Below are positions 26,678 to 38,798 of a stretch of DNA of 64,000 nucleotides, piece after piece (the stretch's first letter is position 1; every line of letters begins with the position of its first letter). The translations under genes and the position numbers were made by a program. The notes beneath the pieces are model-generated. The model ran no database searches. It was not told the origin of the DNA and was given only the letters and a program-made list of their open reading frames with translations. Source of the DNA: Sisyra terminalis (lineage: Eukaryota; Arthropoda; Insecta; Neuroptera; Sisyridae); assembly GCA_958496175.1 (NCBI GenBank), contig OY292274.1:32651482-32715481 (forward strand). The letters run 5' to 3'.

Positions 26678-28139
26678 CTAAAAATTGAAAATTAAAACGA
26701 GCAAATGCAACCAAAAAACGATTGTTAAAGCAGTATTTGAAAGTTTACTACAACTACTTTTGATAGTTGTCGTTGACATTGTCGTTGTGGTAAAATGACT
26801 AACTGGAGTATCTGATCCGCTTGTTACAATTTCGGTTGATGTACTTGGTGTTGTTTCTTCAGTTGAAATAGATGAAATTTTTTCAGTTGATGTAGATATT
26901 GTTATTTCCGTTGACATTGATAGACTTGTAGATGCTTCAGGAGTCGATATAAAATTTTCAGTTGAAGTCGATGGTGATTGTTCGGCTGAACTTGTTGTTG
27001 ATTCTTGGGTTGAAGTTGATATTGAATTTTCAGTTGAAGTCGATGGTGATTGTTCGGTTGAACTTGATGTTGGTTCTAGAGTTGAGGTTGATATTGAATT
27101 TTCAGTTGAAGTCGATGGTGATTGTTCAGTTGAACTTGTTGATTCTATTGTTGTGGTTGATATTGAATATTCAGTTGAAGTCGATGGTGATTGTTCGGTT
27201 GAACTTGATGTTGGTTCTAGGGTTGAGGTTGATATTGAATTTTCAGTTGAAGTCGATAGTGATTGTTCGGTTGAACTTGTTGTGGGTTCTAGGGTTGAGG
27301 TTGATACTGAATTTTCAGTTGAAGTTGATAGTGATTGTTCGGTTGAACTTGATGTTGATTCTATTGTTGTGGTTGATATTGAATTTTCAGTTGAAGTCGA
27401 TGGTGATTGTTCGGTTGAAAATGTTATTGATTCAATTGTTGTGGTTGATATTGAATATTCAGTTGAAGTCGATGGTGATTTTTCGGTTGAACTTGATGTT
27501 GGTTCTAGAATTGAGGTTGATATTGAATTTTCAGTTGAAGTCGATAGTGATTGTTCGGTTGAACTTGTTGTGGGTTCTAGGGTTGAGGTTGATATTGAAT
27601 TTTTAGTTGGAGCCGATGTTAATTGTTTAGTTGAGCTTTCAATGGTTGAACTAGATATTGAATCTTCTGTTGAAGGTACTGTTGCACCTTCAGTTAAAAT
27701 TGATATTAAATTTTCAGTTATAGTTGACTTTGATTCTTGAGTTGATGTATTTTCATTAGTTGAGGTAGATATTGATTCTCCAGATGAAGCGATTTTTGAT
27801 TCCTCAAATGATGTCAGCGTTAACTTTTTATTATTGGGACTAGGCATTGAAAATTTTAAAGAATGCCCATAAGTTTCAGACATTCCTCCTTCTAAGCTGG
27901 CTAAATCCACTACATTATCAATCAATTCTCGACGGATTAATTTTCTTGAATTATCAGCAATACTTTAGTGAAAAATAAATCCACATAAATAATGATTAAA
28001 ATTCTTAAAAATACACGTGCATTGAAGTTGAGTAACTTAAAACTTACCCTTTGTTTTCCTTGAAAATTATTACACTCGCATTTGTAAAAAGTATAAGTGT
28101 CACTACAACTATTAAATTTGGTAAGTTTGATAACAGCAT
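26678..28139 (-). CDS. Secreted Ser/Thr-rich mucin-like protein with tandem repeats and GPI-type tail (paralog A)
   Basis: Two coding exons, 28139-28048 and 27962-26678, joined in phase 2, give 458 aa. Exon 1 encodes a signal peptide (MLLSNLPNLIVVVTLILFTNAS). Exon 2 starts IADNSRKLIRRELIDNV and then enters Ser/Thr-rich sequence, with about nine 24-residue repeats (type SPSTSTENSISTSTLEPTSS plus STEQ) at roughly residues 150-375. The C-terminus has a Cys followed by a hydrophobic tail (SSCSKLSNTALTIVFWLHLL), the layout of a GPI-anchor signal. Likely an O-glycosylated surface or secreted protein; its precise role is unknown to me. A TATA-like TATAAACTGAAA lies about 80 bp upstream of the ATG. 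The paralog at 39191-39742 has the same exon-1 length (92 nt) and intron phase. Several frames of the repeat are open on the other strand, but only this one has a signal peptide and a paralog. Confidence 0.82.
26945..27660 (-). repeat. 72-bp coding minisatellite inside the mucin-like gene
   Basis: A unit of 72 bp (24 codons) recurs about nine times. On the plus strand a typical stretch is TTTTCAGTTGAAGTCGATGG followed by TGATTGTTCGGTTGAA. One unit is 69 bp, a loss of exactly one codon. Variants of the unit recur in a three-unit order. Confidence 0.9.
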
Positions 28140-28216
28140 TGTTGAGTAAAAATACGTTCACTTTATTATAAGTTAAGCAAAAACTAAATAAATGGATCAC
28201 ATTCTTATGTTTTTCA

Positions 28217-28227
28217 GTTTATATTGT
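28217..28227 (-). promoter_or_regulatory. Candidate TATA box of mucin-like paralog A
   Basis: The minus strand reads AATATAAACTGAAAAA about 80 bp before the ATG. The paralog at 39191-39742 has TATAAATACTGAAA about 72 bp before its ATG. The shared motif and distance support a core promoter; start site not shown. Confidence 0.45.
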
Positions 28228-30309
28228 TCTTGATAAAACGATTAAATTTATAATCGATAAGGTTTTTTTTTATTTATTGTAGAAAGTTACAAAATGTGTA
28301 ATCAATGAGTAGATATTATGAGTAATAATTAAAAAAAAAACAAATCCTATATAGGCGGTATAGATGAATATATTTCAAGTCAACCGTGTAAGTATAGTTT
28401 TCTATTTTGAAATAAGCTTCGCGATGTTGGACAACGAAAATCTTCCACTTTTTCTTGCGGTGCATAATTTTCCAACGGTAATGTATTCATATGTAAAAAA
28501 ATCTTCTATTTTCATAAATTATGTCTCTCAAATCAATTACCTACCTGTTCAAAACATAGGTACCTACTTCTCTAGGTACATAATATATTTTCGTATGGGA
28601 AGATGGGTGAGAAAAGGATACAATCTTTTTTACGAAGATATACCTATAAATCAAATAAATAAGCATAATAATCAAGTTTTTTTCCTTTTATTTAAAAAAA
28701 AAAGAATCAAATACAAGTAGATATAAGTTGAATCGAAAAGAATATATTATTTTCTCTACCTCACAGACACGGTACCCGTTAGGGCAAAATTCAAAACTGC
28801 AACCCCTTCACTATTAAAACTAACACCCGATATACTTATGTGCTTAATTTTAAAGTAAAAAACGTCCATTAACTTAGCTTTCTTAGGCAGATAAAAAAAA
28901 TTACAAAGAAAACATGGCATAATTTTATTTATAAACATTTTTACTTTTTATCTGAACTTTTAAGTTAGTCAGACGAATAGAGTAATAGTTATGCAAAAAC
29001 ACTTATAACAAAACGAAAATAAAACATGAAAATTGCAAAGAAAATATCTAGTTCTTTTCCAATCCTTTCCGCAACTCTATTCTGCCCCACCTTCCTCTAC
29101 ATATTCTTCATAATATTGTAAATAACCAAAAAGCATGTTTCTTGTGTCTCCTTAGGAGGTCTAGGAAAATTCTAAGTTACAACGGCTTCATATCATATCT
29201 TATTGCTGTTGCTCACGTATTTGTTAACGTCGAATCAATAGAAGTTACTGTAAATCTATGTATCTAGATAGTGATAATAAACTTATTAAATAATGGTGAG
29301 AAAATTTCTTGTTTCGTTACTTTTAGTTTATCTGTAATCTGTATAACCGGATTTGAATATTCGAAAACACCGATTGTAACTTTACGTCCTACGTAGGAAA
29401 TCCTTCAGTAAGGGTATTTTTATTTTGATATCTTTGGGCATAGTACATGCATAGGTTGTTCTGGTCAGGAAAAGGTAGGGCAGGCAAAAAGAAACAATCC
29501 TAATAATAATAAAAGTTTATTAAGCAAAACTAAATACATATTTTTACTTAACATTATATTAGTTTTAATTTTTTTTTCCGGTGGTAACATGCTTACCTCT
29601 AGTCCATACCTAACTATGTTCATATTTTTTAGTCTATACTAAATATACATGATATACATACACATTTCGTCTATCCTATATGTCTTATACAAAATATATT
29701 CTGGAGAAATAAATCCATATGAAAAATAATTTACCTATTTTATTAAAAAGTATTTCATAATATATGTAAAATAATCTAAAGATTTTGAAGAATAACGCAC
29801 ATAGTAGAGAACAATAGTTTTTCATCTGTAGATTATTGTTGTTTTAAAATACTCATATTTTAATTATTAAATGGAAAATGAAAATTGTAAATTATTCTAA
29901 GCAGAATATTTTTTTTATGATAGGGTTTACTAAAAAATATAAGAGTAGCTGTCTAGTAGATGTTTCGCTATATTCCACCTTGATACCCATAAAACAAATT
30001 AGGAAATATCAAATTTTTATTATAAAATAAAAATACCTAATCAATTATTATAAAGAAAAAATAGGAAAAATTAAAAAAAAAATAATATTTTAAATACAAA
30101 AAGGTGCTGGAACTGAATTGCGTTGCGTTGCGTTTCGTCTCAAAAACAAACCTAATCCAAAAAGTCGATTCAGATATGATATAGTAGTTTATAAGTACTT
30201 AGTATTAAGTTTAAGAAGCATAAAATAAAACTAAAATTTAAATTTTTAAGACAACAATACAAAAATGAATATGGCACGGTAATTGTAAATGAAATACTTT
30301 AATTAGGAA

Positions 30310-30960
30310 AAGACTGTCAGAGGGTACTTCCCTATTCTCCACTGAAGCCGAGGCTGTCAGAATATGTTTGAAAATAATTGAAAAAAGGCCAAAAGAACAT
30401 CTGCCTATCATTTCACAAGCTTGCTTAAAACCCTTCCTCAAATAGAAGAAAAAAAACACTGCTTTTTTAGAGCTGAAAAATAAATTACGAGAGCTTTGAA
30501 CCAACAATATCCAAATAATCCTCATGTGGATTTCCGGGGGGCATCAAGGAAGAAGGAAACGAAAGAGCAGATAAGGAAGCACGGGAATCAACAACGGAAC
30601 CAATAAAGAATGAACTGAAACTGTGTCTTCCAGACAAAAGTTATCACGACTCCATTAGAATAATACTTGGCGGATAAGACTACAACAACTGTTAGGGTTG
30701 GGAATACAAAGCAATAATACAAACTCCAAAATGTACGTACTCACCCGGAGAAAAGAGGAAGTTTTGAATAGACTGCGAAACGGTCATTTAAATTTACCAC
30801 ATCTCCATTTAATTACTGTAATAACAGAGGGCACCATATAAGAAAAATCAGTGGATCATACCTTACTGGAATACAATGAAACTAAGACGGAAATAAGAAT
30901 AAGTGGTATCCTTTAGAAAATAGAAGACTGCATGATCTTAGAAGGAGGTACGAAGGCAAC
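30310..30960 (+). pseudogene. Decayed non-LTR retrotransposon, RNase H domain and C-terminus
   Basis: Three reading-frame segments fit the end of a LINE ORF2. RLSEGTSLFSTEAEAVRICL (from 30310) resembles the RNase H segment with the catalytic Glu region. GIKEEGNERADKEARESTTE (about 30541-30600) is the conserved final RNase H motif ending in the catalytic Asp. REEVLNRLRNGHLNLPHLHL (about 30750-30820), followed by SVDHTLLEYNETKT, is the usual post-RNase H tail. The frames shift and contain stops, so the element is dead. A 3' tail ending CAAGGATAAGAAAAAAAGAA is at about 31090-31125. Confidence 0.72.
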
Positions 30961-31752
30961 CTTAATATTTTTGAGAGTGACGAGAGTGTTCAAAGACCTA
31001 TAAACATTGTGTGAGTTGTGATGTGAAGCGTTAAAGTTCTAGGAACAAAAACTTCAAGAGTGATAGTTGTTACTAACACTGGTAGTTGATGCGACTATAA
31101 ATAACCAAGGATAAGAAAAAAAGAATCTCTAAAAAGTAAAGAATAATAGGTATATGGTATATTGTGAGCTGTCTCTTAAGGTTTAATATAAGTAGTAACT
31201 TATTTAGATACTATGGTTCGTCGAGTCAGAGGATTGTTGAGTCAGGAGATGCATAAATGTATCTATACTTATGCATAAAAATAAAATTGTATTCATAAAA
31301 GCACTACATTTACAGGAAAGTATGAAGTTATTCAGTATATGGCTATGGTGGCTTTCTTCGTAGGGGCTTACATGCACCTAGGACTACTGAAAGATATGAT
31401 GTGGAACAGTTAGAAACATTGGAACATGTGGAAACATTAGTTTTGTAATTTTGTATGCAAACATTTTTTTAAAACATTTTTCAAATGATTTTTTAAATAA
31501 TTTTTCAAATTAAATTTTGCCTAGCAGTTCCTTTTTTCGTTGTTTTTATTATTTGTTAATTTTGTTTAATTTTTAAGGCTGAGATTTAATTTACCTTTTT
31601 TAACTTTTGTGTATGTATGTGTGTGTGTGTATTACATTACAATATACGTTTCACCAGATTTTTCGATAAATTAAATTAAGAAGTACTCTAAATTTTTAAC
31701 CAAGCTCTCTGCAATGAAGTTTTAATTGAATATATTCATTAGCTTAAACTTT

Positions 31753-32063
31753 GGGGGCATCCCTTGATTACGTGAGACAATTTTAGCACAATTTTTAACC
31801 CGCCCTCCCCCTTTGGTATGATCTCCTGAGATTTTGCTCGACCACCTCCCCTAATATCACGTGAGATTTTTCAAAATGCGTACTTGAAATGTAAATGTGC
31901 AAAGTAAGTCTGTGTTTCGATTACATTGAATTTATTTAAAAAAACAATTTTAAAAAATTTCGTAATATTTGCAAAGACCATCCTTTCCACCACGTGAGAT
32001 TGTGTGAGAGTTTGCTCACATCTGTTCCCCTCTAAACGTTTCACGTAATTAATGGATGCCCCC
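31753..32063. mobile_element. TIR element with GGGGGCATCC ends
   Basis: The left end GGGGGCATCCCTTGATTACG and the reverse complement of the right end, GGGGGCATCCATTAATTACG, are terminal inverted repeats. They continue into TGAGAC and TGAAAC. Inner copies of CACGTGAGAT occur on both sides. About 311 bp with no transposase, so a MITE; superfamily not assigned. Confidence 0.75.
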
Positions 32064-33026
32064 TTTATCCTGTTGTTCAATCTAACTCTAATATGATGTG
32101 TACATATATAGAAGACAATAGAATTAAACTTAAAGAAAATTGAAACTATCGTTTTATTTCCTTTCTGTCTTAATAGTAATCTATGTAATATGATAAACAA
32201 TCATAAAATAAATAATAATTTAATGACCATGAATTGACTCATGAATTTGAGTATTATTATAGCCTTTTATCATAAAATAAATATTATTTAAAAAAATGCT
32301 TGAGTAAGATTATAATAGCGTGCTAAGGGTGCTAAGCATGATTGGTGAGAAGATGTACCTATAAGGTCTATGAGTTCTAACTTATACAGTTTCTATTGAA
32401 ACCTCGCAATAGCTACACAAGAGTGATTACAAGAAATTTGACAAAAGTAATAATATTATAGTGATTATAATTATGAATTTTTACAGTAGCATTTTTCGTT
32501 TATAATTATCAACAATTGACATTTATCAAAGATATCTTTCAAAAAAAATTTCTTCCTTTCATAAAATGGATTTTATATTTTTAGGAATAAATAAACGGAA
32601 TGAGTGGATCCAATAAAAAGTGTATGAAATGATGAAAAATTTATTAAACTTAATTAAAAGAAACGTAAAAAAAAAGTTACAATCTTTTTAATTGTTCAAA
32701 GTTTGATTCAATCAAACACCAACTTTACCTACACTATATGTAATTTGCAATAGTGTATTCCAAATTTTATTTCCATTTTTTATAGAATTATTGTTATTTA
32801 AAACTAAATTTAATATTTATTTTCGTTGCAGCAGTTTAATAGATCCTAACAAAACAATGTTGTTATTAACATTCGTATGAGAACATTTGTATTATTTGTA
32901 TGAAAAAATCTAAAGGGCGAGGAATCTAAAATCCAGTTTTATTTAAACAAATATTTTTAGCACAGAACTTTTATGGTTGTGCATTATGTGTATCTATGTA
33001 ACCGTATCTAGTATATCAAGTGCTGT

Positions 33027-33164
33027 CCCTGTTAAAAAAGGGCATTTAAAGGCATTTTGAAATCATTACATTTAAAATGTCCTTAACAATTTAAGCGACG
33101 TCTAATGGCTTCTGATTAGTTTTTTGAGCATTTAAAATGCTTATAAATGTATTTTTTAACAGGG
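33027..33164. mobile_element. Short MITE, CCCTGTTAAAAAAGGGCATT family, copy 2
   Basis: The terminal inverted repeats CCCTGTTAAAAAAGG and TTTTTTAACAGGGG are intact. The interior CGTCTAATGGCTTCT is shared with the other two copies. About 138 bp. Confidence 0.8.
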
Positions 33165-33184
33165 GTTACAATAGTTTTTTAATT

Positions 33185-33315
33185 GTTCTTTACCGCCGCC
33201 GTTAACAACTAAGGTTTTTAGCGACTCTGAAGTAAATAAAAATCTGTAATTGAGAAATATGGAAAATTTGCTCTACCTAGCTTTGTAACAGTCACCTAGA
33301 TCACTCGGCTGCATT
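33185..33315 (-). repeat. Degraded tRNA-derived SINE copy
   Basis: It matches the array family through CTTTACCGCCGCCGTTAACA, TTTTTAGCGACTCTGAAGTA and GAGAAATATGGAAAATTTGC. The tRNA-like head is damaged: the B-box is lost, and an A-box-like remnant (CACCTAGATCACTCGG) remains. Confidence 0.7.
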
Positions 33316-34042
33316 AGTTTTTGAATTTATTTAAAAAAAAAAAAGTCGTGGTGCAAAAATGATATTTTAAAATTGCATTATTTATAGAATTAATATGTGT
33401 CGACTAATTAATAAAAAAAAATATTTTTGTCGACTAGTTTATTAGGACCTATACGGAATAAAGTTTTAACGATTTTAACATTGCGGTATAAGGATAACAT
33501 TTATTTTACGTTAAAAATTTGATTTGATTTTGAAAATAAAAACTGTGCAAATTACTTTTGGTAAACTTTATATTCTTCTTTTTTACATGGTTACTAAGGA
33601 AATATTTTTTTTTTTGCTTTTGAATAATTCTCAACATTCCTAATTTTGTTATTATTTATTTAAAAAAGTTAAAACTCCCTCATAATGGGAATAATTAATA
33701 TATTTTAATCAATATTTTTCATTTCAATTTTTTTCCGTAGTGGTAAATAATATTCTTATATACTATTATGGTAAGACATTGAAATTACTTTCAAGAGTTT
33801 TGATTCTAATATGCAAAAATAATTGAATATGCAATTTCGAAAAGGGCACATGTCTGAATTTTAGAACTTTTCAGGAAATAAAAAAAAAACTAATATTTTA
33901 TAAAGAAGTTTAATGTTTTTAAAAAAAAAATTTTGAGTTATACTTAAGGGGCCAATTAGCAATCGAAAGTAACAGAAATATTTTATTGTTAACGTTATTA
34001 GGTATATATAGTATATTTAAGATATTTAAAATTTATGAGATT

Positions 34043-34167
34043 CTGGTAAAAAAAGGCATTTTAAAAATTACATTTAAAATGCCTTTTATATCTATAAACG
34101 ACTTTAAATAACTTCTAATGGGTTTTTTGAACAATTAAAATGCCTTTAAGTGCCTTTTTTAACAGGG
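34043..34167. mobile_element. Short MITE, CCTGTTAAAAAAGGCATTT family, copy 3
   Basis: The left end CTGGTAAAAAAAGGCATTTT and right end GTGCCTTTTTTAACAGGG are inverted repeats. The interior ACGACTTTAAATAACTTCTA aligns with copies 1 and 2. Confidence 0.75.
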
Positions 34168-34730
34168 ATGTGCCTTTTCCGAAATTTATAATATTAAATT
34201 GACATAATTATAAGAAAAAATGATATCAATTTGACGAAATTTTTATCCTAGGTATCTAAAATTGAACATTAATACTTAAATTAAAGTTAATTAAAATACT
34301 TTTTTTTAAATTTTCTCTGGAAGCTCTCTTTCGTTTATAGTTGATCATTGTAGTATTTGACCATAAAATTCTGCGAGTATTTATTGTTTTACCTTACCAG
34401 TATTTGCAATTTTCAGATGATTAACAGTTACTTTGTCATTCTGTATTCTTGGCTTGGTAAGTTATTGCAAGTACTTTTTACTTTCTTTATAGTATTTTCC
34501 GATTACTTCCCTAGTTTTCTTGGATCAAAAACAAACTCTTAATAAATCGATAATTGAAAATTATTTTTTTGATTATAATGTGTAGATACATCTTTTCTAC
34601 AACTTGTAACCGAGATAAATTTAGCTTTGAAAATTTAGTTAAACCCATTTTTTGAAATCAATATTGAATCAATCTATTGAAATCAATAATCTCTTCTGTA
34701 TTTACTTTTTCTTCGCTAAATTTGTTTTGA

Positions 34731-34975
34731 CCAGGGATGGACAAAATTAATATTGGTATAATCGACAATAATTTTTCTTATTTATACGCAACCGACTTCG
34801 AAAAATGGGTTAAATTAAAAACAAATACAAAGAGAGAATGCCTTGAAGGGAGTATTAGAAGCACTATTTGGGAATCGGTAATATCCGTTGTAAAATAGAT
34901 TTATGCGATTTATGTTTAATTTGAAATTTAAGTTTCTTGTTTGCTAAATTTTTAGAACACAGTTTCAATTACAAG
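34731..34975 (+). repeat. Interspersed repeat starting CAGGGATGGACAA (copy 1)
   Basis: About 245 bp that match, in opposite orientation, the sequence at 49140-49388. Shared segments include TATTGGTATAATCGACAATA, ACGCAACCGACTTCGAAAAA and GGGAATCGGTAATATCCGTT. The CAGGGATGG end resembles a hAT terminus; the other end lacks a matching inverted repeat. Confidence 0.75.
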
Positions 34976-35478
34976 ATTTGAAATTTACCAAAAAAAATTA
35001 TTCAAAATACCTGTGATCGACTGTCACCCAATCGTTCACCCATCCTTTGTCTAAGCTACACTAGAAGGTCAATTTATTGTTGATGGATGAACCGGATAAA
35101 CACACAACTTTTAGGTCTAATTGTTCTTTTGACGACTAAAAAAGAATCATGATAATCATTTAAAAATGGCTAGGTATAAGAAAATATAGACGTGTATTCA
35201 AATTTCTCGGAAAAAAAAACATAAATGTTCCATTTTTGAACATAATAGGTAGGGGGAAGCATTTAGAAGACATAAAAGTAATCACCAAAATATACGAGAT
35301 GTGGCTTTTTCGAAACTGCACATTCAATTATAATAAGGTGTAATAAATTGGCATGTTATGAAACCTAGTTCTTTAATAACATAATTATTATATACAAAAA
35401 TTAAATTTTCAAAATTCACAACAAGTCATTTAATGAAAAAAGCATTTTACATTTTCAGAATATTTTATAAACATAATT

Positions 35479-36976
35479 TCAATTACTTTCCTCTAGGTTT
35501 TCTTTTGGTTTTTTGTAAGGACGACATTCAGGATATTTTTCTGTTAGAAAACTTCGTAATTCACCGTATTCCGCTAACAAATATTGCCGAACAGCAGGTT
35601 GGTTTTTGATATATTCTTGTTTTTTTAAGTAAATTTCCCATGAACGATGTTTAGTAAAAAAAGGAGGAAACTTTTTCTTCTTTAAAACAATCTTTCCGTC
35701 TAGACAATACTGTTTATAATCAAGAATTTCATCTTGTGATATTTCTTCTTCAGTTCTCACTTTTCCACTTGGCGAAGCAATTATTTTTGGAAAATAATCA
35801 TTTTCTTTATTGAATTCAACCAAGTGTAATTTCTTTTCATCTGCTAACTGCTGATGTGTTTTCTGTAGAGTATAAATAGTATTTTGTTTAGCAATACATT
35901 TAGAAAATATTACATTCATGCTTTATATACCTGTTTTAATAACCCCAAAAAGAAAGCCTTAACGACATGTTGTAAATTTGTTGATCCCTCCACTTTAGCA
36001 TATAAATCTTTAATTCCAACAACTTCGCATATAGTCTTAATAGCTCGATGGCATACTAAACCAAATCCTTCTGGTTTTTGAGTAACAAATACTTTTGTTT
36101 TACCAAACTGGGAGAAAAAATCATGATAAACTAAAACAAAAGATAAGTTTAAATCGTTTTCGTTTTTTTTTTAGAAATCAATCATTACAAACCGGTATGA
36201 TTGTTATATATTTTAATATGCATGAGCTTTTGGCCAGCTCGATTTTTAGCTTTCCGTACAGCCGCTTTATTATCAACAGCTTTGACTAAAGCAAATCCTG
36301 CTATTCCATTTTTATTTCCAGTAACTGCCATTAAAGATAAACGTCGTTTTCTTCCAAAATTTCCTTTCATATTGAATACCGTTTTTAATTCTAAGACTTT
36401 TGTATCGAATCCTTCGAAAGTATCTTCACCAATGGGATCAGGTGGTCCTACACTTCTCCCTGGAAGTTTAGATCCGGACCAACCTCGCTCAATTGGACTT
36501 AATTTCATTCTTCTAAATGCTCCCATCTCGTCTCGTAATTTAATCAGTCGAGCTTCGTGCTCAGGATCTTCTGGTAATTTTTGTTGCTGTACTAGTTCTC
36601 GTCCCCGCATAATTGGCGCAGATAATCCGGGCCATAATATATTCGCTTTACCCACTCCAATAACTTGACCCTTATTTAAATTTTTGGCCATTCTTCTACT
36701 ACTTCCTTTGGCTCGACCTCGCTTTTTACCAGCATTACTCACAGATGTAACTCCTTTCCAAATTTCTTCAGCAGGTACTGAAAAATTTTTAGGTTAAGTA
36801 TAAATATTTGTATTTAACTTAAGATACACACATTTATTAAAATAACTTGTGTGTCTATTAAACTGCATTAAAAATGGGAAAGGTTTATTTAAAGTTTCTA
36901 CATTTGTAGAAGAAAGTTTCAAATTTTGAAAAGATTTTGTTAAAATTGAATATGCTTTCAACATTTTTAGCGCCAT
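35479..36976 (-). CDS. mRpS5: Mitochondrial ribosomal protein S5 (uS5m), complete
   Basis: Four coding exons, 36976-36832, 36777-36193, 36130-35931 and 35862-35479, are in phase throughout and give 437 aa, close to the human protein. Exon 1 is a basic, Ser-rich mitochondrial presequence ending RHTSYFNK. Across the first junction comes LPAEEIWKGVTSVSNAGKKR, a family hallmark. The S5 RNA-binding domain begins near residue 172 (VLELKTVFNMKGNFGRKRRL) and continues TGNKNGIAGFALVKAVDNKA; the C-terminal S5 fold follows (FGKTKVFVTQKPEGFGLVCH, IKTICEVVGIKDLYAKVEGS), then a mitochondria-specific tail. It belongs to the small subunit of the mitochondrial ribosome, near the mRNA entry channel. Introns are only 54, 62 and 68 bp, which suits a highly expressed housekeeping gene. 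Confidence 0.96.
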
Positions 36977-37765
36977 CTCGGCTCCCTCGGCTCAAATGTA
37001 ACTGACAATCAATTTTCCATGTTGCTTTGAAAAAGTGTAGAGGGCATTAGTTGCGTGCATTATAACGATTATAATATTTTCTGGGATAAGTTGAATCAAT
37101 CTAATCAACCGGACAGCAATGCAACCTATTATAATTTAAAAGATAAGCGGGAACAGCGGGAATGACAATATCACATACAGAAGTAATTCAATTTTGTTTT
37201 ATAATCTAGGTATTGCTTTGGATTATCAATCGTTAAGTCAGACATACACATCTTTACATCTGTGACTATTTTTTTTATTGCCATTTTTAATTATTAATGA
37301 AATCATTCTTTTTAAAACTAGTGTCTTAAAATATGAGAAAAATTAAAAAAAAAAAATTAATTTTGATTTAAATCATTTGAATAATACTGATTGGACTGAT
37401 TGTTTATGATCATTAAAACGATGACCGGAGCAACTTTACAACTAGTACCTTTAATCGTCATTAAAAAAAGGAGAGGGAAACTCAAAGGACATTATGAGCA
37501 AATAGGGAATATAATTCTACAATATTCTAGAAAGACAATAAAGGCCTTCATAATGTGGTAAAAATATTTGCCACAAATTCATAAATTGTTTTAAAGAGGG
37601 CATTATATTTCTTATCGCCAAACAGTTCTGATCCGATTGTTGAAAATATTAATAAAATAGAATATATGCATAGTTTTAATTCACCATAAATATGTAATTT
37701 GTACGACAAACTCTACTATTACTCAGAAATTTGTCATCACCCAATAGTGACGACTAAAATTACAC

Positions 37766-37969
37766 TTAGGGCCGGTATTTTCACTCATGGATCGATAGAC
37801 GAGATAAACCATATCTTTAAGATAGCTAGTTTTTAGAAAAAAAATATTTGTTAGATAAATCATGCACATATCAGCATTCTTAGTTGAAAATTCATATATT
37901 TTCTCTACCCTACGGATAAAATTTTATCTGTATAATGTCCCCGTCTAAATGCAAAAATACCGACCCTTA
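37766..37969. mobile_element. MITE with TTAGGGCCGGTATTTT ends, copy 1
   Basis: The left end TTAGGGCCGGTATTTTCACT is mirrored at the right by AAAAATACCGACCCTTA. The interior shows paired GATAGACGAGATAAA-type and TTTTATCTG segments. A longer relative is at 49701-50177. Confidence 0.7.
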
Positions 37970-38798
37970 ATCATTAGTATAATAAGTGCAACCGTACCTA
38001 TAAATAAATTCAGTAAATTATCGAACCTGAATAAAAATAACTTCAAAGCAATTGTTTTTTTCAATTTTTAACAAAATCAAATAACATTTTTCAATTAAAA
38101 ATAATTAAAAGTAAATTTTTCTATCATTTATGTTGTGTGGTACATACCTTTAATTTATACAAAATATACCAATTTTGAATATCTTGTAAGAGATTTTAAA
38201 AAAAATATTTGCATATTTGTAACATTAAAATCATTAAAATGTTGGTAACATACTAAAATAAGATTATATATAGATAATAAATAATTTTACAATAATAGAT
38301 TTACAAAATACAATTTTGATCATTTATTTTCAACAAAAAGATTTGGTGGATACTTTGAACAAAAAATTTATAGTGAAGTTTTCCATCTTAAGTAATTAAC
38401 GACTCAACTCTAACAAATCTTATTATTAGTTGAAATATGAAGTTTAGTGTTCTGAGTGCTGACGTAACTATTAAATTATTAGCACATATATTTTTAATTA
38501 AAACTCTGTTAAATTAAAGAAAGAAAAACTTTTTTCTATCAAAAATGAAGATAATACTAAAAAAAAAAATTCTCCATGATACCGGAAAAATTTAAATGTT
38601 GAATAATTCATAAAGTACCGTTGCTATATACCACTGTAAGAAGATGTTACACATGTAACTTACATATTATCTATAGCCTATATATCTGTTAATAAGGTAT
38701 AGGTATTCGCCAGTTGAAAATAAAAAACAAGGTACATTATTCCGTTTTCCTAGTAGGTAGATACTTGTCATACTTGTGCAGTATAGAAAAATTAGTTT

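Larger units (their letters stand above)
28140..35478. other. Repeat-rich intergenic region between paralog A and mRpS5
   Basis: About 7.3 kb without a supportable host gene. It contains LINE RNase H remnants (30310-30960), a TIR element (31753-32063), two copies of the CCTGTTAAAAAA MITE (33027-33164 and 34043-34167), a SINE fragment (33185-33315), and an interspersed repeat at 34731-34975. Open frames here are short, A+T-rich and resemble nothing I know. Confidence 0.7.

Noticed and set aside
26962..27740. Plus-strand ORFs of 195-214 codons
   Set aside because: They are antisense shadows of the 72-bp minisatellite, whose period is a multiple of three. They lack a signal peptide, paralog or splice signals.
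28364..28720. 118-codon plus-strand ORF between the mucin-like gene and the LINE remnant
   Set aside because: A+T-rich, no recognisable motif, no related sequence in the window and no promoter or splice context.
36201..36668. 155-codon plus-strand ORF
   Set aside because: Antisense to mRpS5 exon 2, whose frame is conserved; a shadow.
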